Below, in pieces: positions 1-9,408 of a stretch of 64,000 nt of DNA. Source of the DNA: Caldilineaceae bacterium (GTDB taxonomy: Bacteria; Chloroflexota; Anaerolineae; Caldilineales; Caldilineaceae); assembly GCA_022842065.1 (NCBI GenBank), contig JALHQH010000014.1, positions 98,377-162,376 on the forward strand. Direction: 5' to 3'. Made by a program: the position numbers and the translations under genes. How positions within the stretch are numbered: the stretch's first letter is position 1; the number at the start of each line of letters is the position of its first letter. The notes beneath the pieces are model-generated. The model was given only the letters and a program-made list of their open reading frames with translations. It had not been told where the DNA came from and ran no database searches.

Positions 1-30
1 AAAAATTGGTACGCAGACGTACCAATTTTT
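1..30. terminator. Perfect 13-bp hairpin at window edge
   Basis: Arms 1-13 and 18-30 are exact reverse complements around a 4-nt loop. The hairpin is A-rich on the left and ends in a T run, so it can act as a rho-independent terminator in either direction. It probably ends a gene left of the window. The rest of 31-252 shows nothing I can support beyond the leader of the next gene. Confidence 0.7.
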
Positions 31-252
31 CGCCTGTGCCGGGGACGTAGTGCAACTGGCCCCTTTCTTGGGACACACCCCCCGATTCAGCGGGGAAGCT
101 ACAATTTAACGTTGTCCTACTGCTTAAGCACGATCAAGCGAAGGCCCCATAAGTTTACGCCACGCGTTAACTTGTGCTACACTACCCACCTTCATTGCCG
201 CAGCACAAACTGATTCGTAACCCGCCTGATAACCACCTACAAGGAAAATTTT

Positions 253-2415
253 ATGATCGTCAAGTTCCTCCAACTCCTTGCGATTCTCACCGTTCTGCTC
301 GGGCTAGCCCCCTGGCCACCCGTCAACGCGCAAAGCAGCAAACCGGCCACCCGCGAATGGCTGGTGATGCTCTATCAAAATGCCGATGACCCCATCCTCG
401 AAGGCGATATCTTTACCGACCTGAACGAGGCTGAATGGGTCGGCTCCACGCCAGCGGTGACCATTGTCGCCCAACTTGATCGCTATGATGGTGGATTTGA
501 CGGCGATGGCGATTGGACCGGGACCAAGCGCTTTCTAATCGAAAAGGATCGCGACCTGACCACGATTGGCTCAGCGGAGCTAGACGATTTGGGCGAGGTG
601 GACAGTGGCGCGCCCGAAACATTGGTCGATTTCGCCGTCTGGGCGATGAAGACTTACCCCGCCAAAAAATATGCGCTGATTCTCTCTGATCATGGCGCTG
701 GTTGGGTCGGCGGTTGGAATGATGACGCCCCCGACGAGGGGAGTTCCTTGACGGTCAACGAAATTGACCAGGCCTTGGCCGCCATTTTGCAAAAGACCAA
801 GGTCGGGCAATTGGACCTGCTCGGCTTCGATGCCTGCCTCATGAGCGAGATGGCCGTGCTGGCCGGGGTGGCCCCCTACGCCCGTTACGCCGTGGCGTCG
901 CAAGAGACCGAACCGGCGCTCGGCTGGGCCTATGCCAAGTTTCTCGGCGCGCTCACGGCTAAACCGACCCAAACCGGCGGCGACCTGGCCAAGAGTATTG
1001 TCAGCAGTTACATTACCAGCGACCTGCGCATTGTCGACAACGCCGCCCGCACTAGCTATCTGGAAGAGTTGGGGGAGGAAGCGCTCACGGCCAAGGCATT
1101 GGCGGCCGAGATGGGCCAGGATGTCACCTTGACCGCGATTGACCTGAGTAAATTTACCGGGCTGATGGCCGCGCTCAATGACTTTGCCTTTGCCCTCACC
1201 ACGGTTGACCCGACCGCCATTGCCCAAGCGCGCACCTATGCGCAAGCCTTTGAGACGGTCTTTGACCCCGCAGCACCCTCACCCTATCTGGACTTGGGTC
1301 ACTTTGCGAAGTTGACCGCTGAGTTTGCCCAATCCGACGAAGTCGATGGGGCGCTCAAAAATTTACAGAAAGCCTACAAGGCGGCGATCCTGGCTGAGAT
1401 CAGCGGCAGCCAACGGCCTGGGGCCAGCGGCTTTTCGATCTTCTTTCCCACCCCGGATCTGCTGGTCGCGGTGGGTACGGCGGAGAGCGAACTATCGTAT
1501 ACGGGGTATGCCAGCCGCTTTGCCGGCGCGTCGCTGTGGGATGATTTTCTCCTGTTCCATTACACCAATTTCGATCTCGACCCCGAAGCCGTGGATCTTG
1601 AGTTGCTTGGCGCCCAAGGTGCCACCGCCGATCTAGAGGATTATGCCGCGCCGCTCCTATCCGAGGTGGCGGAGATCACCACGCCCGGTGTAGAGACTGA
1701 TCTGGCCATGAACCCGTTGGAAATCAGCAGCGAAGAGATCACGGCGGATGAAACGGTGCTCTTGGCGACGCAGATTGCAGGGGAAAATGTGGGTTATATC
1801 TACATCGAGGTGACGCGCTGGGATGAGGAGAGCGAAGCCTACATTCTCGAAGACATAGACTTTATCGCCAGCGAGGAGAGCGCGGAAAGTGACGGCGTGA
1901 TCTACCCGCTGTGGACCAACGCCGACCTGGACGATTTTATCTACGAGTGGTCACCGACCATCTATAGCTTGAGCGATGGGGTTGATGAAGCGTTTGCGCT
2001 CTTTGAACCGGAAGTCTATGGTGCCGGCCAGGCGGACACCGAATATGTGGTGCGCGGCATCTATACCTACGCCGATAATGGGGCCGAGCGGTATGCCCTC
2101 ATGCATTTTGACGGCGATCTCAACTACAAGTACACCTTTGGTTTCGCTGACCTTGATGGCACCGGCGCCCCGCGCGAGATTACCCCGCGTGAAGGTGACT
2201 ACTTCACCATTTTGGAGCAACGCTACATTGCCGATGAGACGGGTGATGACTGGGTAATCAGCGAACAACTGGGCGACACGCTCACCTTCTCCGGCAAACC
2301 GTTTACCGCGACCGCCTATGAAAGTTACCCAGGCGAATATTCGCTGGGGATTATTGTCGAGGATCTGCTGGACAACAGCATTGCCGAGTATGCGACAGTG
2401 TACGTAGTGGAATAG
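253..2415 (+). CDS. Secreted clostripain-family (C11) cysteine peptidase
   Basis: A 720-aa protein with a signal peptide (hydrophobic residues 4-20, cleavage likely after VNA-Q near residue 27). The caspase-like clostripain fold is indicated by the His motif SDHGAGW (His147) and the Cys motif GFDACLM (Cys195), the catalytic dyad of family C11. The region after about residue 430 is long, acidic and unassigned, and may be a substrate or surface domain. The start is supported by AAGGAA 12 nt upstream of the ATG. It is probably exported and cleaves after basic residues as family members do, but the specificity is inferred. The gene stands alone and is followed by a cluster of palindromes. Confidence 0.85.
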   Translation: MIVKFLQLLAILTVLLGLAPWPPVNAQSSKPATREWLVMLYQNADDPILEGDIFTDLNEAEWVGSTPAVTIVAQLDRYDGGFDGDGDWTGTKRFLIEKDRDLTTIGSAELDDLGEVDSGAPETLVDFAVWAMKTYPAKKYALILSDHGAGWVGGWNDDAPDEGSSLTVNEIDQALAAILQKTKVGQLDLLGFDACLMSEMAVLAGVAPYARYAVASQETEPALGWAYAKFLGALTAKPTQTGGDLAKSIVSSYITSDLRIVDNAARTSYLEELGEEALTAKALAAEMGQDVTLTAIDLSKFTGLMAALNDFAFALTTVDPTAIAQARTYAQAFETVFDPAAPSPYLDLGHFAKLTAEFAQSDEVDGALKNLQKAYKAAILAEISGSQRPGASGFSIFFPTPDLLVAVGTAESELSYTGYASRFAGASLWDDFLLFHYTNFDLDPEAVDLELLGAQGATADLEDYAAPLLSEVAEITTPGVETDLAMNPLEISSEEITADETVLLATQIAGENVGYIYIEVTRWDEESEAYILEDIDFIASEESAESDGVIYPLWTNADLDDFIYEWSPTIYSLSDGVDEAFALFEPEVYGAGQADTEYVVRGIYTYADNGAERYALMHFDGDLNYKYTFGFADLDGTGAPREITPREGDYFTILEQRYIADETGDDWVISEQLGDTLTFSGKPFTATAYESYPGEYSLGIIVEDLLDNSIAEYATVYVVE

Positions 2416-2461
2416 TAGCAAACTGTCAACGAAATTATGCTCTTTTGGCACTCGGATCAGT

Positions 2462-2560
2462 CACGGAGTGACGGCAGCAGGTAGCCGCAGGTTTCAACCT
2501 GCGGCTACCTGCTGGACCCCAGCCTTAAAAGGCTGGGCTACCTGCTGCCGCCACTCCGTG
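2462..2560. repeat. Nested palindromic element (two hairpins inside an outer inverted repeat)
   Basis: The outer arms 2462-2486 and 2536-2560 match at 24 of 25 positions. Inside lie a perfect 19-bp hairpin (2475-2493 / 2496-2514, 2-nt loop) and a 9-bp hairpin (2518-2526 / 2529-2537). The layout resembles a small non-autonomous palindromic element more than a simple terminator. Confidence 0.75.
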
Positions 2561-2626
2561 GCTAATCGCGCATAACTTACTTGACAGTACAGTAGCATAC
2601 TCGTCCCATAAAATAGAAGTAAAGGA

Positions 2627-2674
2627 GCGCCCATGCGTACAGGCACGATAGTTCGTGCCTGTACGCATGGGCGC
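2627..2674. terminator. Perfect 22-bp hairpin
   Basis: Arms 2627-2648 and 2653-2674 pair perfectly around a 4-nt loop. There is no long T tract, so it may be a palindromic repeat rather than a classical terminator. It lies just upstream of the promoter at 2701. Confidence 0.65.
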
Positions 2675-2700
2675 TGCGTCTGTCCAGAGAAGATTACCTA

Positions 2701-2754
2701 TTGACAAACTACTATTTTCTCTTTATACTAACCATAGTTAGCAACCATAGTTAG
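2701..2754 (+). promoter_or_regulatory. Consensus sigma-70 promoter with tandem operator-like repeats
   Basis: TTGACA (2701-2706) and TATACT (2724-2729) are separated by exactly 17 nt. Directly downstream, over the expected start of transcription, AACCATAGTTAG occurs twice (2730-2741 and 2743-2754) one base apart; each copy contains the palindrome CTAAC-CATA-GTTAG or its near match. The position suggests a repressor operator for the DUF1990 gene. The binding protein is unknown. Confidence 0.75.
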
Positions 2755-2778
2755 TATATGATAAAAAGGAGCACAATT

Positions 2779-3480
2779 ATGTTTTTCTCACTTACCAAAC
2801 CCACCCAAGCGCAGATCGAGGCGATCATCAGCCGCAGCCAGCCATTGCCGTATAATTATCCCGACGTGGGCGCAACCATGCCGATGACGACGCAGCCGGC
2901 CCTTTCCACCACTTATGCGCTGGATCACAATCGAGTAAAACTTGGTGCGGGGGAGAGGATCTTTCAGCAGGCGAAGCAGGCATTGCAACAGTGGCGCATG
3001 TGCAACCTGGGCTGGGCGTCGATCTGTGGGGTTAACCAGCCGATTGCGCCCACTACGGTGATTGCCTGTGTGCCACAGATGTTTAACCTGTGGCTGATTA
3101 ACCCTTGTCGCGTGGTCTACAATGTGGATGAAAGCAGTGCCGAGATCAGCCGTTTTGGCCTGGCCTATGGCACGCTCCCCGGCCATGCCGCGGCGGGCGA
3201 AGAGCGGTTTATGGTCGAATGGCACCATGCCGACGATACGGTCTGGTATGATATCCTAGCCTTTTCGCAGCCCGGCGACCGCTTAGCCAAGTTGGGTTAT
3301 GGGGTGATGCGCCACTTTCAAAAGCGCTACGGGCGGGATTCGGCCCAGGCGATGGTGAAGGTATGTGTAAATAAAAACCGTTTGACGAGTTCGCAGCCGT
3401 ATGCTAAAGTTTCCGGAAACGTTGCCAGCGTTACCCTGCCCCGTCACGAATACACAGCAACGCAATGGCACGCGGATTGA
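2779..3480 (+). CDS. DUF1990 (UPF0548) family protein
   Basis: Residues YNYPDVGAT near the N-terminus, LGWASI, the NPCRVVY segment, YGTLPGHAAAGEERF and the late LAKLGYGVMRHFQKRYGRDS block are hallmarks of the DUF1990/UPF0548 family, whose biochemical role is not established. The ATG at 2779 is preferred over an in-frame ATG at 2758 because AAGGAG lies at 2766-2771, 7 nt before it. The last ~35 residues go beyond the usual family end and look unstructured. Their stop codon lies inside a dispersed GCGGATT repeat, which suggests that an insertion or frameshift extended the original C-terminus. It has its own strong promoter with putative operators. Confidence 0.8.
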   Translation: MFFSLTKPTQAQIEAIISRSQPLPYNYPDVGATMPMTTQPALSTTYALDHNRVKLGAGERIFQQAKQALQQWRMCNLGWASICGVNQPIAPTTVIACVPQMFNLWLINPCRVVYNVDESSAEISRFGLAYGTLPGHAAAGEERFMVEWHHADDTVWYDILAFSQPGDRLAKLGYGVMRHFQKRYGRDSAQAMVKVCVNKNRLTSSQPYAKVSGNVASVTLPRHEYTATQWHAD

Positions 3481-3549
3481 GCCGATTAGGCTAATTTTCG
3501 CGGATTCGGTTAAGATCTATCCCATCCGTTCAATCCGCGTTCTATACTT
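3470..3549. repeat. Dispersed ACGCGGATT-type inverted repeat, copy 1
   Basis: ACGCGGATTGA (3470-3480) is the reverse complement of TCAATCCGCGT (3530-3540). The sequence continues with the TTCTATA seen at the ends of similar repeats at 16764-16841 and 26412-26450. It sits between the DUF1990 gene and the sialidase-like gene. Confidence 0.55.
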
Positions 3550-3572
3550 GTTGATTTCTAGAAAGCAGTCCC

Positions 3573-4691
3573 ATGCCCGTTGCCTATCCCGCAGCCCAAC
3601 GCCCAACCAACCTCGACCATATCACCATCTACTACAACCGCGATGAGTTCTGCGGCTGGCCCTTTAACCATGGCTTTTGGGCTTTTGACGAGAAGGAACT
3701 GCTAATCAGTTTTTCGCGCGGGCCGTGCAGCTATCAAGCGCCCTATGACATGGGGCACAGTGTAGTCGATGCGCTGGGCGGCGAGTATGTGACCTTGCGT
3801 TCGACCGATGGCGGGCAAAGTTGGCCGGTGGACTCGGTGCAAAGTTTGGGGACGCGGCTGGCGTTTGATCGCCAACTGCTGGGTGGGTTTGCCCCGCAAG
3901 CACCGCCGACGCCGCTCGACTGGACTTCACCCGATTTCTGTCTCACCGCGGGCTTCGGCATTCCGCCCAAAAGTCAACAGAGTGTCGGTTATGTGCAATA
4001 CTCAAGCGACCGCGGCCACACCTGGGAAGGACCTTACCACGTGCCGGCCTTTGGTTTTAGCTGGGTGCAAGTGAAGCCCGACTTACTGGTGCGCCCCGAT
4101 GGGCTGGTGCTGCTCTTTGTGACGGTGGGGCGCGGTGATGGCCGTCCTGGGGATCGCTTTGTGGCGGTTTATGGCTCGCCAGACAATGGATTAACCTGGA
4201 ATTACCTGAGTGCGATCCAACCAACCACGCCTGACGCCGGGTTTGTCAACCGCTACTACGCCAGCCCCGTGCTACTGCCCGATGGCCGCATCCTCGCCGC
4301 CTTGCGCTGCCAGATCGACGCCCGCAACGCCTGGCCGGAATTGGTCGAGTCTGACGACGGTGGGCGCAGTTGGCACTACGTCACCCGCATCAGTGACTGG
4401 GGTGGTCCCACCCATCTGCTGCGTCTGCCCGATGGGCGGCTGTTGGCGAGTTATGGCTACCGGGTGGTGCCTTATGGGATTCGCGCTAAGGTCTCCGAGG
4501 ATGACGGACGGACGTGGGGGCCAGAGTTGATTTTGCGCGATGACGCAGGGTCGTGGGATCTTGGCTATCCGCGCGCCGTGAATTTGGCCGGTGGCCAGGT
4601 GATGGTCGCCTACTACACCAACCGCGCCGATGATGCGGTACAATGTAACGGCGGCGTACGCCACATCGCGGGGACGATCTTTACGCCCTAA
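3573..4691 (+). CDS. Sialidase/BNR-repeat (Asp-box) protein
   Basis: A 372-aa predicted beta-propeller with five Asp-box motifs (S-x-D-x-G-x-x-W): STDGGQSW, SSDRGHTW, SPDNGLTW, SDDGGRSW and SEDDGRTW, spaced through the protein as in six-bladed sialidase-like folds. There is no convincing signal peptide at the chosen ATG, so a cytoplasmic location or an unusual export route is possible. Family members hydrolyse sialic acids or other sugars, and many with this architecture have unknown substrates. The gene is separate from its neighbours and follows a dispersed repeat. The exact substrate cannot be inferred. Confidence 0.8.
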   Translation: MPVAYPAAQRPTNLDHITIYYNRDEFCGWPFNHGFWAFDEKELLISFSRGPCSYQAPYDMGHSVVDALGGEYVTLRSTDGGQSWPVDSVQSLGTRLAFDRQLLGGFAPQAPPTPLDWTSPDFCLTAGFGIPPKSQQSVGYVQYSSDRGHTWEGPYHVPAFGFSWVQVKPDLLVRPDGLVLLFVTVGRGDGRPGDRFVAVYGSPDNGLTWNYLSAIQPTTPDAGFVNRYYASPVLLPDGRILAALRCQIDARNAWPELVESDDGGRSWHYVTRISDWGGPTHLLRLPDGRLLASYGYRVVPYGIRAKVSEDDGRTWGPELILRDDAGSWDLGYPRAVNLAGGQVMVAYYTNRADDAVQCNGGVRHIAGTIFTP

Positions 4692-4826
4692 GCGGTAGCA
4701 CAGATAGCAGTGACGCAAAGCGGGCTGCGCATCTCGGGACCGCGGCGAGTACACGCGTCGGGTACTCCCGTGGCCTTGCGGGGGATGCGCAGTACACTTA
4801 CCCCTATGCGCTGACGACGCCCACTG

Positions 4827-6086
4827 TCACGGCGCAACCCCAAAAGTCCTCTCCAATTGTGTGGCCAAGTGAGCGGTGATCTGTTGCCAACGATAGCGCG
4901 CTTCGACCAACTGGCGGGCATAGAGCACCATTTGCTCGCGCGCCAGGGGATTCCGCGCTAATTCACAAATCACGGCCACAAATTGGGCCGGCGATTGGGC
5001 CAGGCAACAATGTTGCCCGACCACTGCCCCCGCCAGCCCCATCAGGGCAAATTCACTACCCACCACACAGACGCCGGTCGCCATTGCTTCGACTACGCGC
5101 AGTTTGGTGCCGGCCCCACTTTGCAATGGCAAAACCAGCAGATCCATTTGGTGGAGATAGGGGCGTACATCCGCCACCGTCCCCGTCAGTGTAATCCATG
5201 GATAGGGGCTCTGCGCCACCAGTTCATGCAGCCATTGCGGGGGATCACGGCCAACGATCAGCAGGGAGACCGCTCGTTCCGGCAAGTGGGCGATGACGCT
5301 GGGCAGAATCTGTTGCAGCAAAGTGCGCACGGCCATTTGGTTAAGTTCTAGATTTAATGAACCCAGAAAGCCAAGCACCAACGGTTGGCGTGCGGTGGTA
5401 GTCTCCGCCAGTTGTCCAGGACGGCGGGCGGCGAACCCATAATGGTCGGTGTCAACCCCATTCGGGGCGACAAAACAAGGGGTCGCAGCCGGCAGCAGTT
5501 GGCCGGTGATCGACTGATCGACTTGGGAAACGGAGACAATGCCGGCCACTTTGGGCAACAGTTGCTGCTCCATCCGCAGCACTTTGGCCAGGTTCCAACG
5601 GGCGATGAGTTGACGCCAGGAGTGTTCAGGGTAGAAGGCAACTTTATGCTGCCAATAGACACGGTCCACATTGTGTTGATCCCAGATGACAGGCACCCCA
5701 CGCGCCACGCCATAGGGCAAGGTAAGCATAAAGTGGCAATAAATCAGGTCATATTGTTCAGCAGCGAGCAATCGATTGACACGCTGCTCGATATTTTTAC
5801 GATAGTAGAGAGCGACATGATAGGGCCAAGTTGAGGCAAGACTTTGCAGTTGCTGAGGGCGGCCGGGCGGGAACCAGGGCACTTCAACCGCGCGGAAGGG
5901 GGCGTTTGCCAAGGGTTGCGCGCCACTGAGGCCTAGCGACTGATCAACCGGCACCACCAGCGTCAACTCGCAATGGCGCGCTAAGCCATGCGCAATATGC
6001 CAAATGCGCACCCGTTCGCCGGCATTCATCGGCAAGATGGGGGTGGGCGAGATCATCAGGATGCGCAATCGCGTCGATTGACTCAT
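4827..6086 (-). CDS. Glycosyltransferase, GT4-like, last gene of the long array
   Basis: About 419 aa. It starts MSQSTRLRILMISPTP; the ATG at 6086 lies 1 nt past the stop of the preceding gene, which supports it over upstream ATGs that overlap that gene. The GT-B fold is indicated by the N-terminal ILMISPTPILPMNAG segment, a central APNGVDTDHYG acceptor/hinge region and the C-terminal VVEAMATGVCVVGSEFALMGL nucleotide-sugar motif. It probably transfers a sugar from a nucleotide donor to a glycan or lipid acceptor. It closes a run of thirteen co-directional genes. Confidence 0.85.
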   Translation of the reverse strand: MSQSTRLRILMISPTPILPMNAGERVRIWHIAHGLARHCELTLVVPVDQSLGLSGAQPLANAPFRAVEVPWFPPGRPQQLQSLASTWPYHVALYYRKNIEQRVNRLLAAEQYDLIYCHFMLTLPYGVARGVPVIWDQHNVDRVYWQHKVAFYPEHSWRQLIARWNLAKVLRMEQQLLPKVAGIVSVSQVDQSITGQLLPAATPCFVAPNGVDTDHYGFAARRPGQLAETTTARQPLVLGFLGSLNLELNQMAVRTLLQQILPSVIAHLPERAVSLLIVGRDPPQWLHELVAQSPYPWITLTGTVADVRPYLHQMDLLVLPLQSGAGTKLRVVEAMATGVCVVGSEFALMGLAGAVVGQHCCLAQSPAQFVAVICELARNPLAREQMVLYARQLVEARYRWQQITAHLATQLERTFGVAP

Positions 6087-6087
6087 C

Positions 6088-7272
6088 CTAGACGCGGGTT
6101 TCTGATTGACGACTGACGACGGACGAGGGTAAATGGCGGTCGGTCGTCGTGGGAAGCGCGAGCGCGCGTTGGCGGCTGGCCTGATCAACCCGAGCTTGGC
6201 GCAGCTTTTCCACTGGGTTAGCAATCAGCACATTTAACAGCCCCGCGGCGACCAATGAGCACAACAGCGCCAGGGTCCCTTCGGCCAGGCCAAGCTGGTC
6301 AACGCCAGGGATCACGCGCAACAACATGATGATCAAAAAATGGACTAAATAGACGGGATAGGACAACTCACCCAGCCAGCGATCCACCTTGGAGGTGGCT
6401 GTGGCAAGAAAGGCAAAGGGTAAACCCAGCAGAATGAGCAGGTAGTGGCTCCAAAGTTTCAATTCCTCATTCCCCAATGGTGCGGGTAGCAAGGGATAAA
6501 AGATGGTTAACCCCAAGATGAGTAGCGTAACGACCCACGCCAGCGCATGGGGCCAAGCTTGGGGTTTGAGCCATGCATAAAGGCGATAAGCCAGCGTGCC
6601 ACAGAGAAAAAAGGCTAGTTCGGTCGGGAAAAAGCGATAGGTCCACGGGTCAAAATGCCAGTTGAGGCCATAATAAATATAGATGCGCAGCAACAAACTG
6701 AGCAGAACAAGCGCGCCAACTTGCACCACGTTGCGCCGCACGATGAACGGGGCCACGAGATAAAAGGTGATCTCCAACCCAATTGACCAAGCTTGTGGGA
6801 CAAGCAGAAAGGCATAGATCGGTACCGCTTGGGCCAGAAAATCGTTCGTCCAAAAGAGGGTGCCACGTTGTGGGTCCAGTCCCAAAAAGAGCAGCAGATC
6901 CTGGCCGACAATCGCAACGTTGGTCAAGAGCAGATAGAGCCAGGTCGGGCCGCTGAGTTCGTGGCGCCAGAGCACAAAAGGTGCAAGTTGCAGCCAGTGG
7001 CCTAGCGCAATGCGATAAACCAGGGCACTGGCGATAGTCAGCGCCAGGATCACCCAGTAGATGGGGAACAAGCGCAAAAAGCGATTGCTGATAAAGAGCC
7101 AATAGCTGCCCGGCCCCACATACTTGGTCTCCAAAATCAACGTCATGTAGAAGCCGGAGACCATAAAGAAGGTTTGCACCGCACCGACACCGCCGATTAA
7201 GGGCATCCCCAAAATCGGCGTGGAATGGGCGATGACCACGGCGACCGCGTGTAAAAGACGTAAAAGGCCCAT
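6088..7272 (-). CDS. Membrane acyltransferase 3 (OafA/YrhL-like)
   Basis: A 394-aa polytopic protein with about ten hydrophobic segments. GAVQTFFMVSGFYM and RFLRLFPIYW near the N-terminus are typical of acyltransferase family 3, which O-acylates sugars of exopolysaccharides or O-antigens. One odd point is that the usual N-terminal His-Ser region reads LLHAVAVVIAHS, so the catalytic His is probably at or near residue 8 and the protein starts very close to it. It lies 2 nt from the preceding GT2 and 1 nt before the next gene, a tight operon arrangement that ties it to glycan decoration. Confidence 0.85.
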   Translation of the reverse strand: MGLLRLLHAVAVVIAHSTPILGMPLIGGVGAVQTFFMVSGFYMTLILETKYVGPGSYWLFISNRFLRLFPIYWVILALTIASALVYRIALGHWLQLAPFVLWRHELSGPTWLYLLLTNVAIVGQDLLLFLGLDPQRGTLFWTNDFLAQAVPIYAFLLVPQAWSIGLEITFYLVAPFIVRRNVVQVGALVLLSLLLRIYIYYGLNWHFDPWTYRFFPTELAFFLCGTLAYRLYAWLKPQAWPHALAWVVTLLILGLTIFYPLLPAPLGNEELKLWSHYLLILLGLPFAFLATATSKVDRWLGELSYPVYLVHFLIIMLLRVIPGVDQLGLAEGTLALLCSLVAAGLLNVLIANPVEKLRQARVDQASRQRALALPTTTDRHLPSSVVSRQSETRV

Positions 7273-7273
7273 T

Positions 7274-8296
7274 TTATAATCCTGGCACGGGCGAAATGTA
7301 GCACACGGGTAGACTCACAGCCGCGGTTGGCAGGCCAAACATCATGCGAATAAAGGGATGCAGGAAGGGTTGGTAGGGCAAGAGGCGATCAAGCCAGCGC
7401 AGCACCAGGTTGGACAGCCGAGTGCAATAGCGGTGATCGCGTAGTCGATCAAACCGCTCGATGAGCCAAAAGGTGGCTTGGAATGGGATAAATGCAAGCC
7501 GCTGCCCAAGAGGTAGATGGGTTGCATAAATTTTTAACAACTCGTTTGTACGTTGCCACCCGCCGTTACCCGACTTGTGTTGCGCATGATGGCGATAGAA
7601 AGCGACATTATCGGGCAGTGAGGCCAGGCGAATGTAGGGGCCACATTTGAGAAAGAACTCCCAATCAAAGGCATAATGGAAACTTTCGGTGAGTGGCCCA
7701 ACCTGGGTAAAGAGTGTGCGCTGCCACAAACAGGCCGGCTGATCAAACTCCATGGTCAAACGCAAAGTTTCGGGATGGAAGGCTGCGGGCAGTGGTTGGC
7801 GCAGGTAAGGAGCATCCAACGTATCACCGAAATGGGTACATGCGCCGTGGGCGAAATTGGCGGCAACTGGTTGGGCGGCAGTGATGAGTTTGCGTAAGGC
7901 ATGGGGCGCATAACAGTCGTCGCTGTTGAGCCAACCGAGCCATTCACCGGTGGCCTGGGCAAAGCCTTTGTTGATGGCATGAGCTTGGCCGCGGTCACGC
8001 TCACTCACCCATGCGGTCAACCACGGTTCATATTGTTGGATAATCGCAACGCTGTTGTCGGTGCTGCCGCCATCCATGATCAAATATTCGAGATTGGGAT
8101 AGCCTTGTAACAGCACGGAGCGAATCGTCTCGGCCAAGAACTCGCCCTGGTTATAGGAAGGGGTGACAATCGTAATTTTCGGCCAGCAGTCGCCATTCGG
8201 CATGGCGGGCGGCAGCGGCGGTGACGCAATGGTCCACGGCCAGCCACTTTTGCCCGCCGGCGCTGGTGGTAATTCGTGTAATTCAGGTGATTGCAT
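7274..8296 (-). CDS. Glycosyltransferase family 2
   Basis: A 340-aa GT-A enzyme. It has ITIVTPSYNQGEFL (nucleotide-binding strand), LEYLIMDGGSTDNS and WLGWLNSDDCY (DXD-like metal site). Its N-terminus HELPPAPAGKSGWPWTIASP closely matches the paralogue at 11236-12330, so the two probably arose by duplication and may act on related acceptors. The start is only 3 nt from the preceding methyltransferase, which indicates co-transcription. Confidence 0.88.
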   Translation of the reverse strand: MQSPELHELPPAPAGKSGWPWTIASPPLPPAMPNGDCWPKITIVTPSYNQGEFLAETIRSVLLQGYPNLEYLIMDGGSTDNSVAIIQQYEPWLTAWVSERDRGQAHAINKGFAQATGEWLGWLNSDDCYAPHALRKLITAAQPVAANFAHGACTHFGDTLDAPYLRQPLPAAFHPETLRLTMEFDQPACLWQRTLFTQVGPLTESFHYAFDWEFFLKCGPYIRLASLPDNVAFYRHHAQHKSGNGGWQRTNELLKIYATHLPLGQRLAFIPFQATFWLIERFDRLRDHRYCTRLSNLVLRWLDRLLPYQPFLHPFIRMMFGLPTAAVSLPVCYISPVPGL

Positions 8297-8299
8297 CGC

Positions 8300-9208
8300 T
8301 TACCCTTTGGCTGCTTGCAAACCAAAGACCACATGATCTTTGGCACCATTAAAGAGGCGCGGCTCGGGCCAGGTTGCCGCATTTTTGAAGCGCGGCACCA
8401 AACGCAGCAGGGTAGAGAACGCCGTGGGTCGCGCTTGGTGAAATTGCCAATAGGCAAAATGTTCGATCTGTTGGCGGAGCACTTCCCGGCGCGGCACCTG
8501 GTAGTGCGGCGTTTCCTGCCAAAAGGCCAGTTTCATTTGCAGATGAGTCGCCAGGAACCGCGCATGGGCACGCCCCAACATACAGAGATGTTCAAAATAG
8601 CGAAAGTACCAATAGTTGGCTAGATCCGGCCGGCAAGCGCGTGCATCGGCGTTGCCGGTGGCGATCACCAGGTAGCCGCCTGGCGCTAGCCGGCTGGCGA
8701 CTTCTTCTAAAAGTGCGGTCGGCTGGTACAAATGCTCAAACACATCATGCAGAATGATGACCTGAAACCGCGCCGCTTGCCATTCCCCATCAGCCAACAT
8801 GTTGATACCCCGGCTCTGCGCCACCGCTGCGGCCTGGGGATTGATCTCCACCCCATAACAATCATGGCGAGTGGTCACAGTTGCCAATAGCCGCCCAATG
8901 CTACAGCCGAAATCCAAAATTTTACTACCTTGCGGCATGCGCTGGAGAAAATTATAGATAACCCCTTCAGTAGGGAAGAGCGCGCCGCCATCCCACTGCC
9001 AGAAATCAACATTTTGGTAATACCTGTCCATCTCCGCAGGGGGAAGGACAACGGTGCGATAATAGAGTCCACAAGTAGCACACAGGCGAATGCGATATTC
9101 GGGTTGGCAAAAGCGTTCATCGGCACGCGCCAGGCAAAAGGATGTCCCAATATTACCAACGATATAGCCCGCGGTACTTCCACAACTTGGACAGTGGGTA
9201 ATCTTCAT
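8300..9208 (-). CDS. Zinc-ribbon class I SAM-dependent methyltransferase
   Basis: A 302-aa protein. An N-terminal zinc ribbon (Cys6/Cys9 and Cys43/Cys46) precedes a Rossmann methyltransferase domain with ILDFGCSIG at 97-105 and acidic motif YGVEIN. This architecture is common in polysaccharide and secondary-metabolite loci, where it methylates sugar or small-molecule hydroxyl or carbon positions; the substrate is unknown here. A palindromic element (9262-9408) lies between it and the upstream acetyltransferase. Confidence 0.82.
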   Translation of the reverse strand: MKITHCPSCGSTAGYIVGNIGTSFCLARADERFCQPEYRIRLCATCGLYYRTVVLPPAEMDRYYQNVDFWQWDGGALFPTEGVIYNFLQRMPQGSKILDFGCSIGRLLATVTTRHDCYGVEINPQAAAVAQSRGINMLADGEWQAARFQVIILHDVFEHLYQPTALLEEVASRLAPGGYLVIATGNADARACRPDLANYWYFRYFEHLCMLGRAHARFLATHLQMKLAFWQETPHYQVPRREVLRQQIEHFAYWQFHQARPTAFSTLLRLVPRFKNAATWPEPRLFNGAKDHVVFGLQAAKG

Positions 9209-9261
9209 GCGCTTTCCATTATTTCAGTAGTGACCACACGTTCTGGCTTAACCGGAATCCA

Positions 9262-9408
9262 GGGGTTGACAAGATCGCCCTGGGCTAAAGCCGCAGGGCT
9301 ACCGAACAACGCCGGGTAAACCCGGCTAAGGGAGGGGGGTACCCGGCGTTGTTCGGTAGCCCGGGTGCCCACGGGGCGCGTTGACGGCGGGGTGAGCTTG
9401 TCAACCCC
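9262..9408. repeat. Nested palindromic element inside the operon
   Basis: The outer 12-bp arms (9262-9273 / 9397-9408, GGGGTTGACAAG and its complement) enclose perfect 23-bp inner arms (9296-9318 / 9340-9362). The right outer arm contains the stop codon of the acetyltransferase gene. The arrangement matches the nested layout of the elements at 2462 and 32903 but not their sequence. Confidence 0.7.

Noticed and set aside
580..1245. 221-aa open frame opposite the clostripain-like gene
   Set aside because: It lies antisense to a clear catalytic domain, has no recognisable motif and has no ribosome site. It is a shadow of the GC-rich coding strand.
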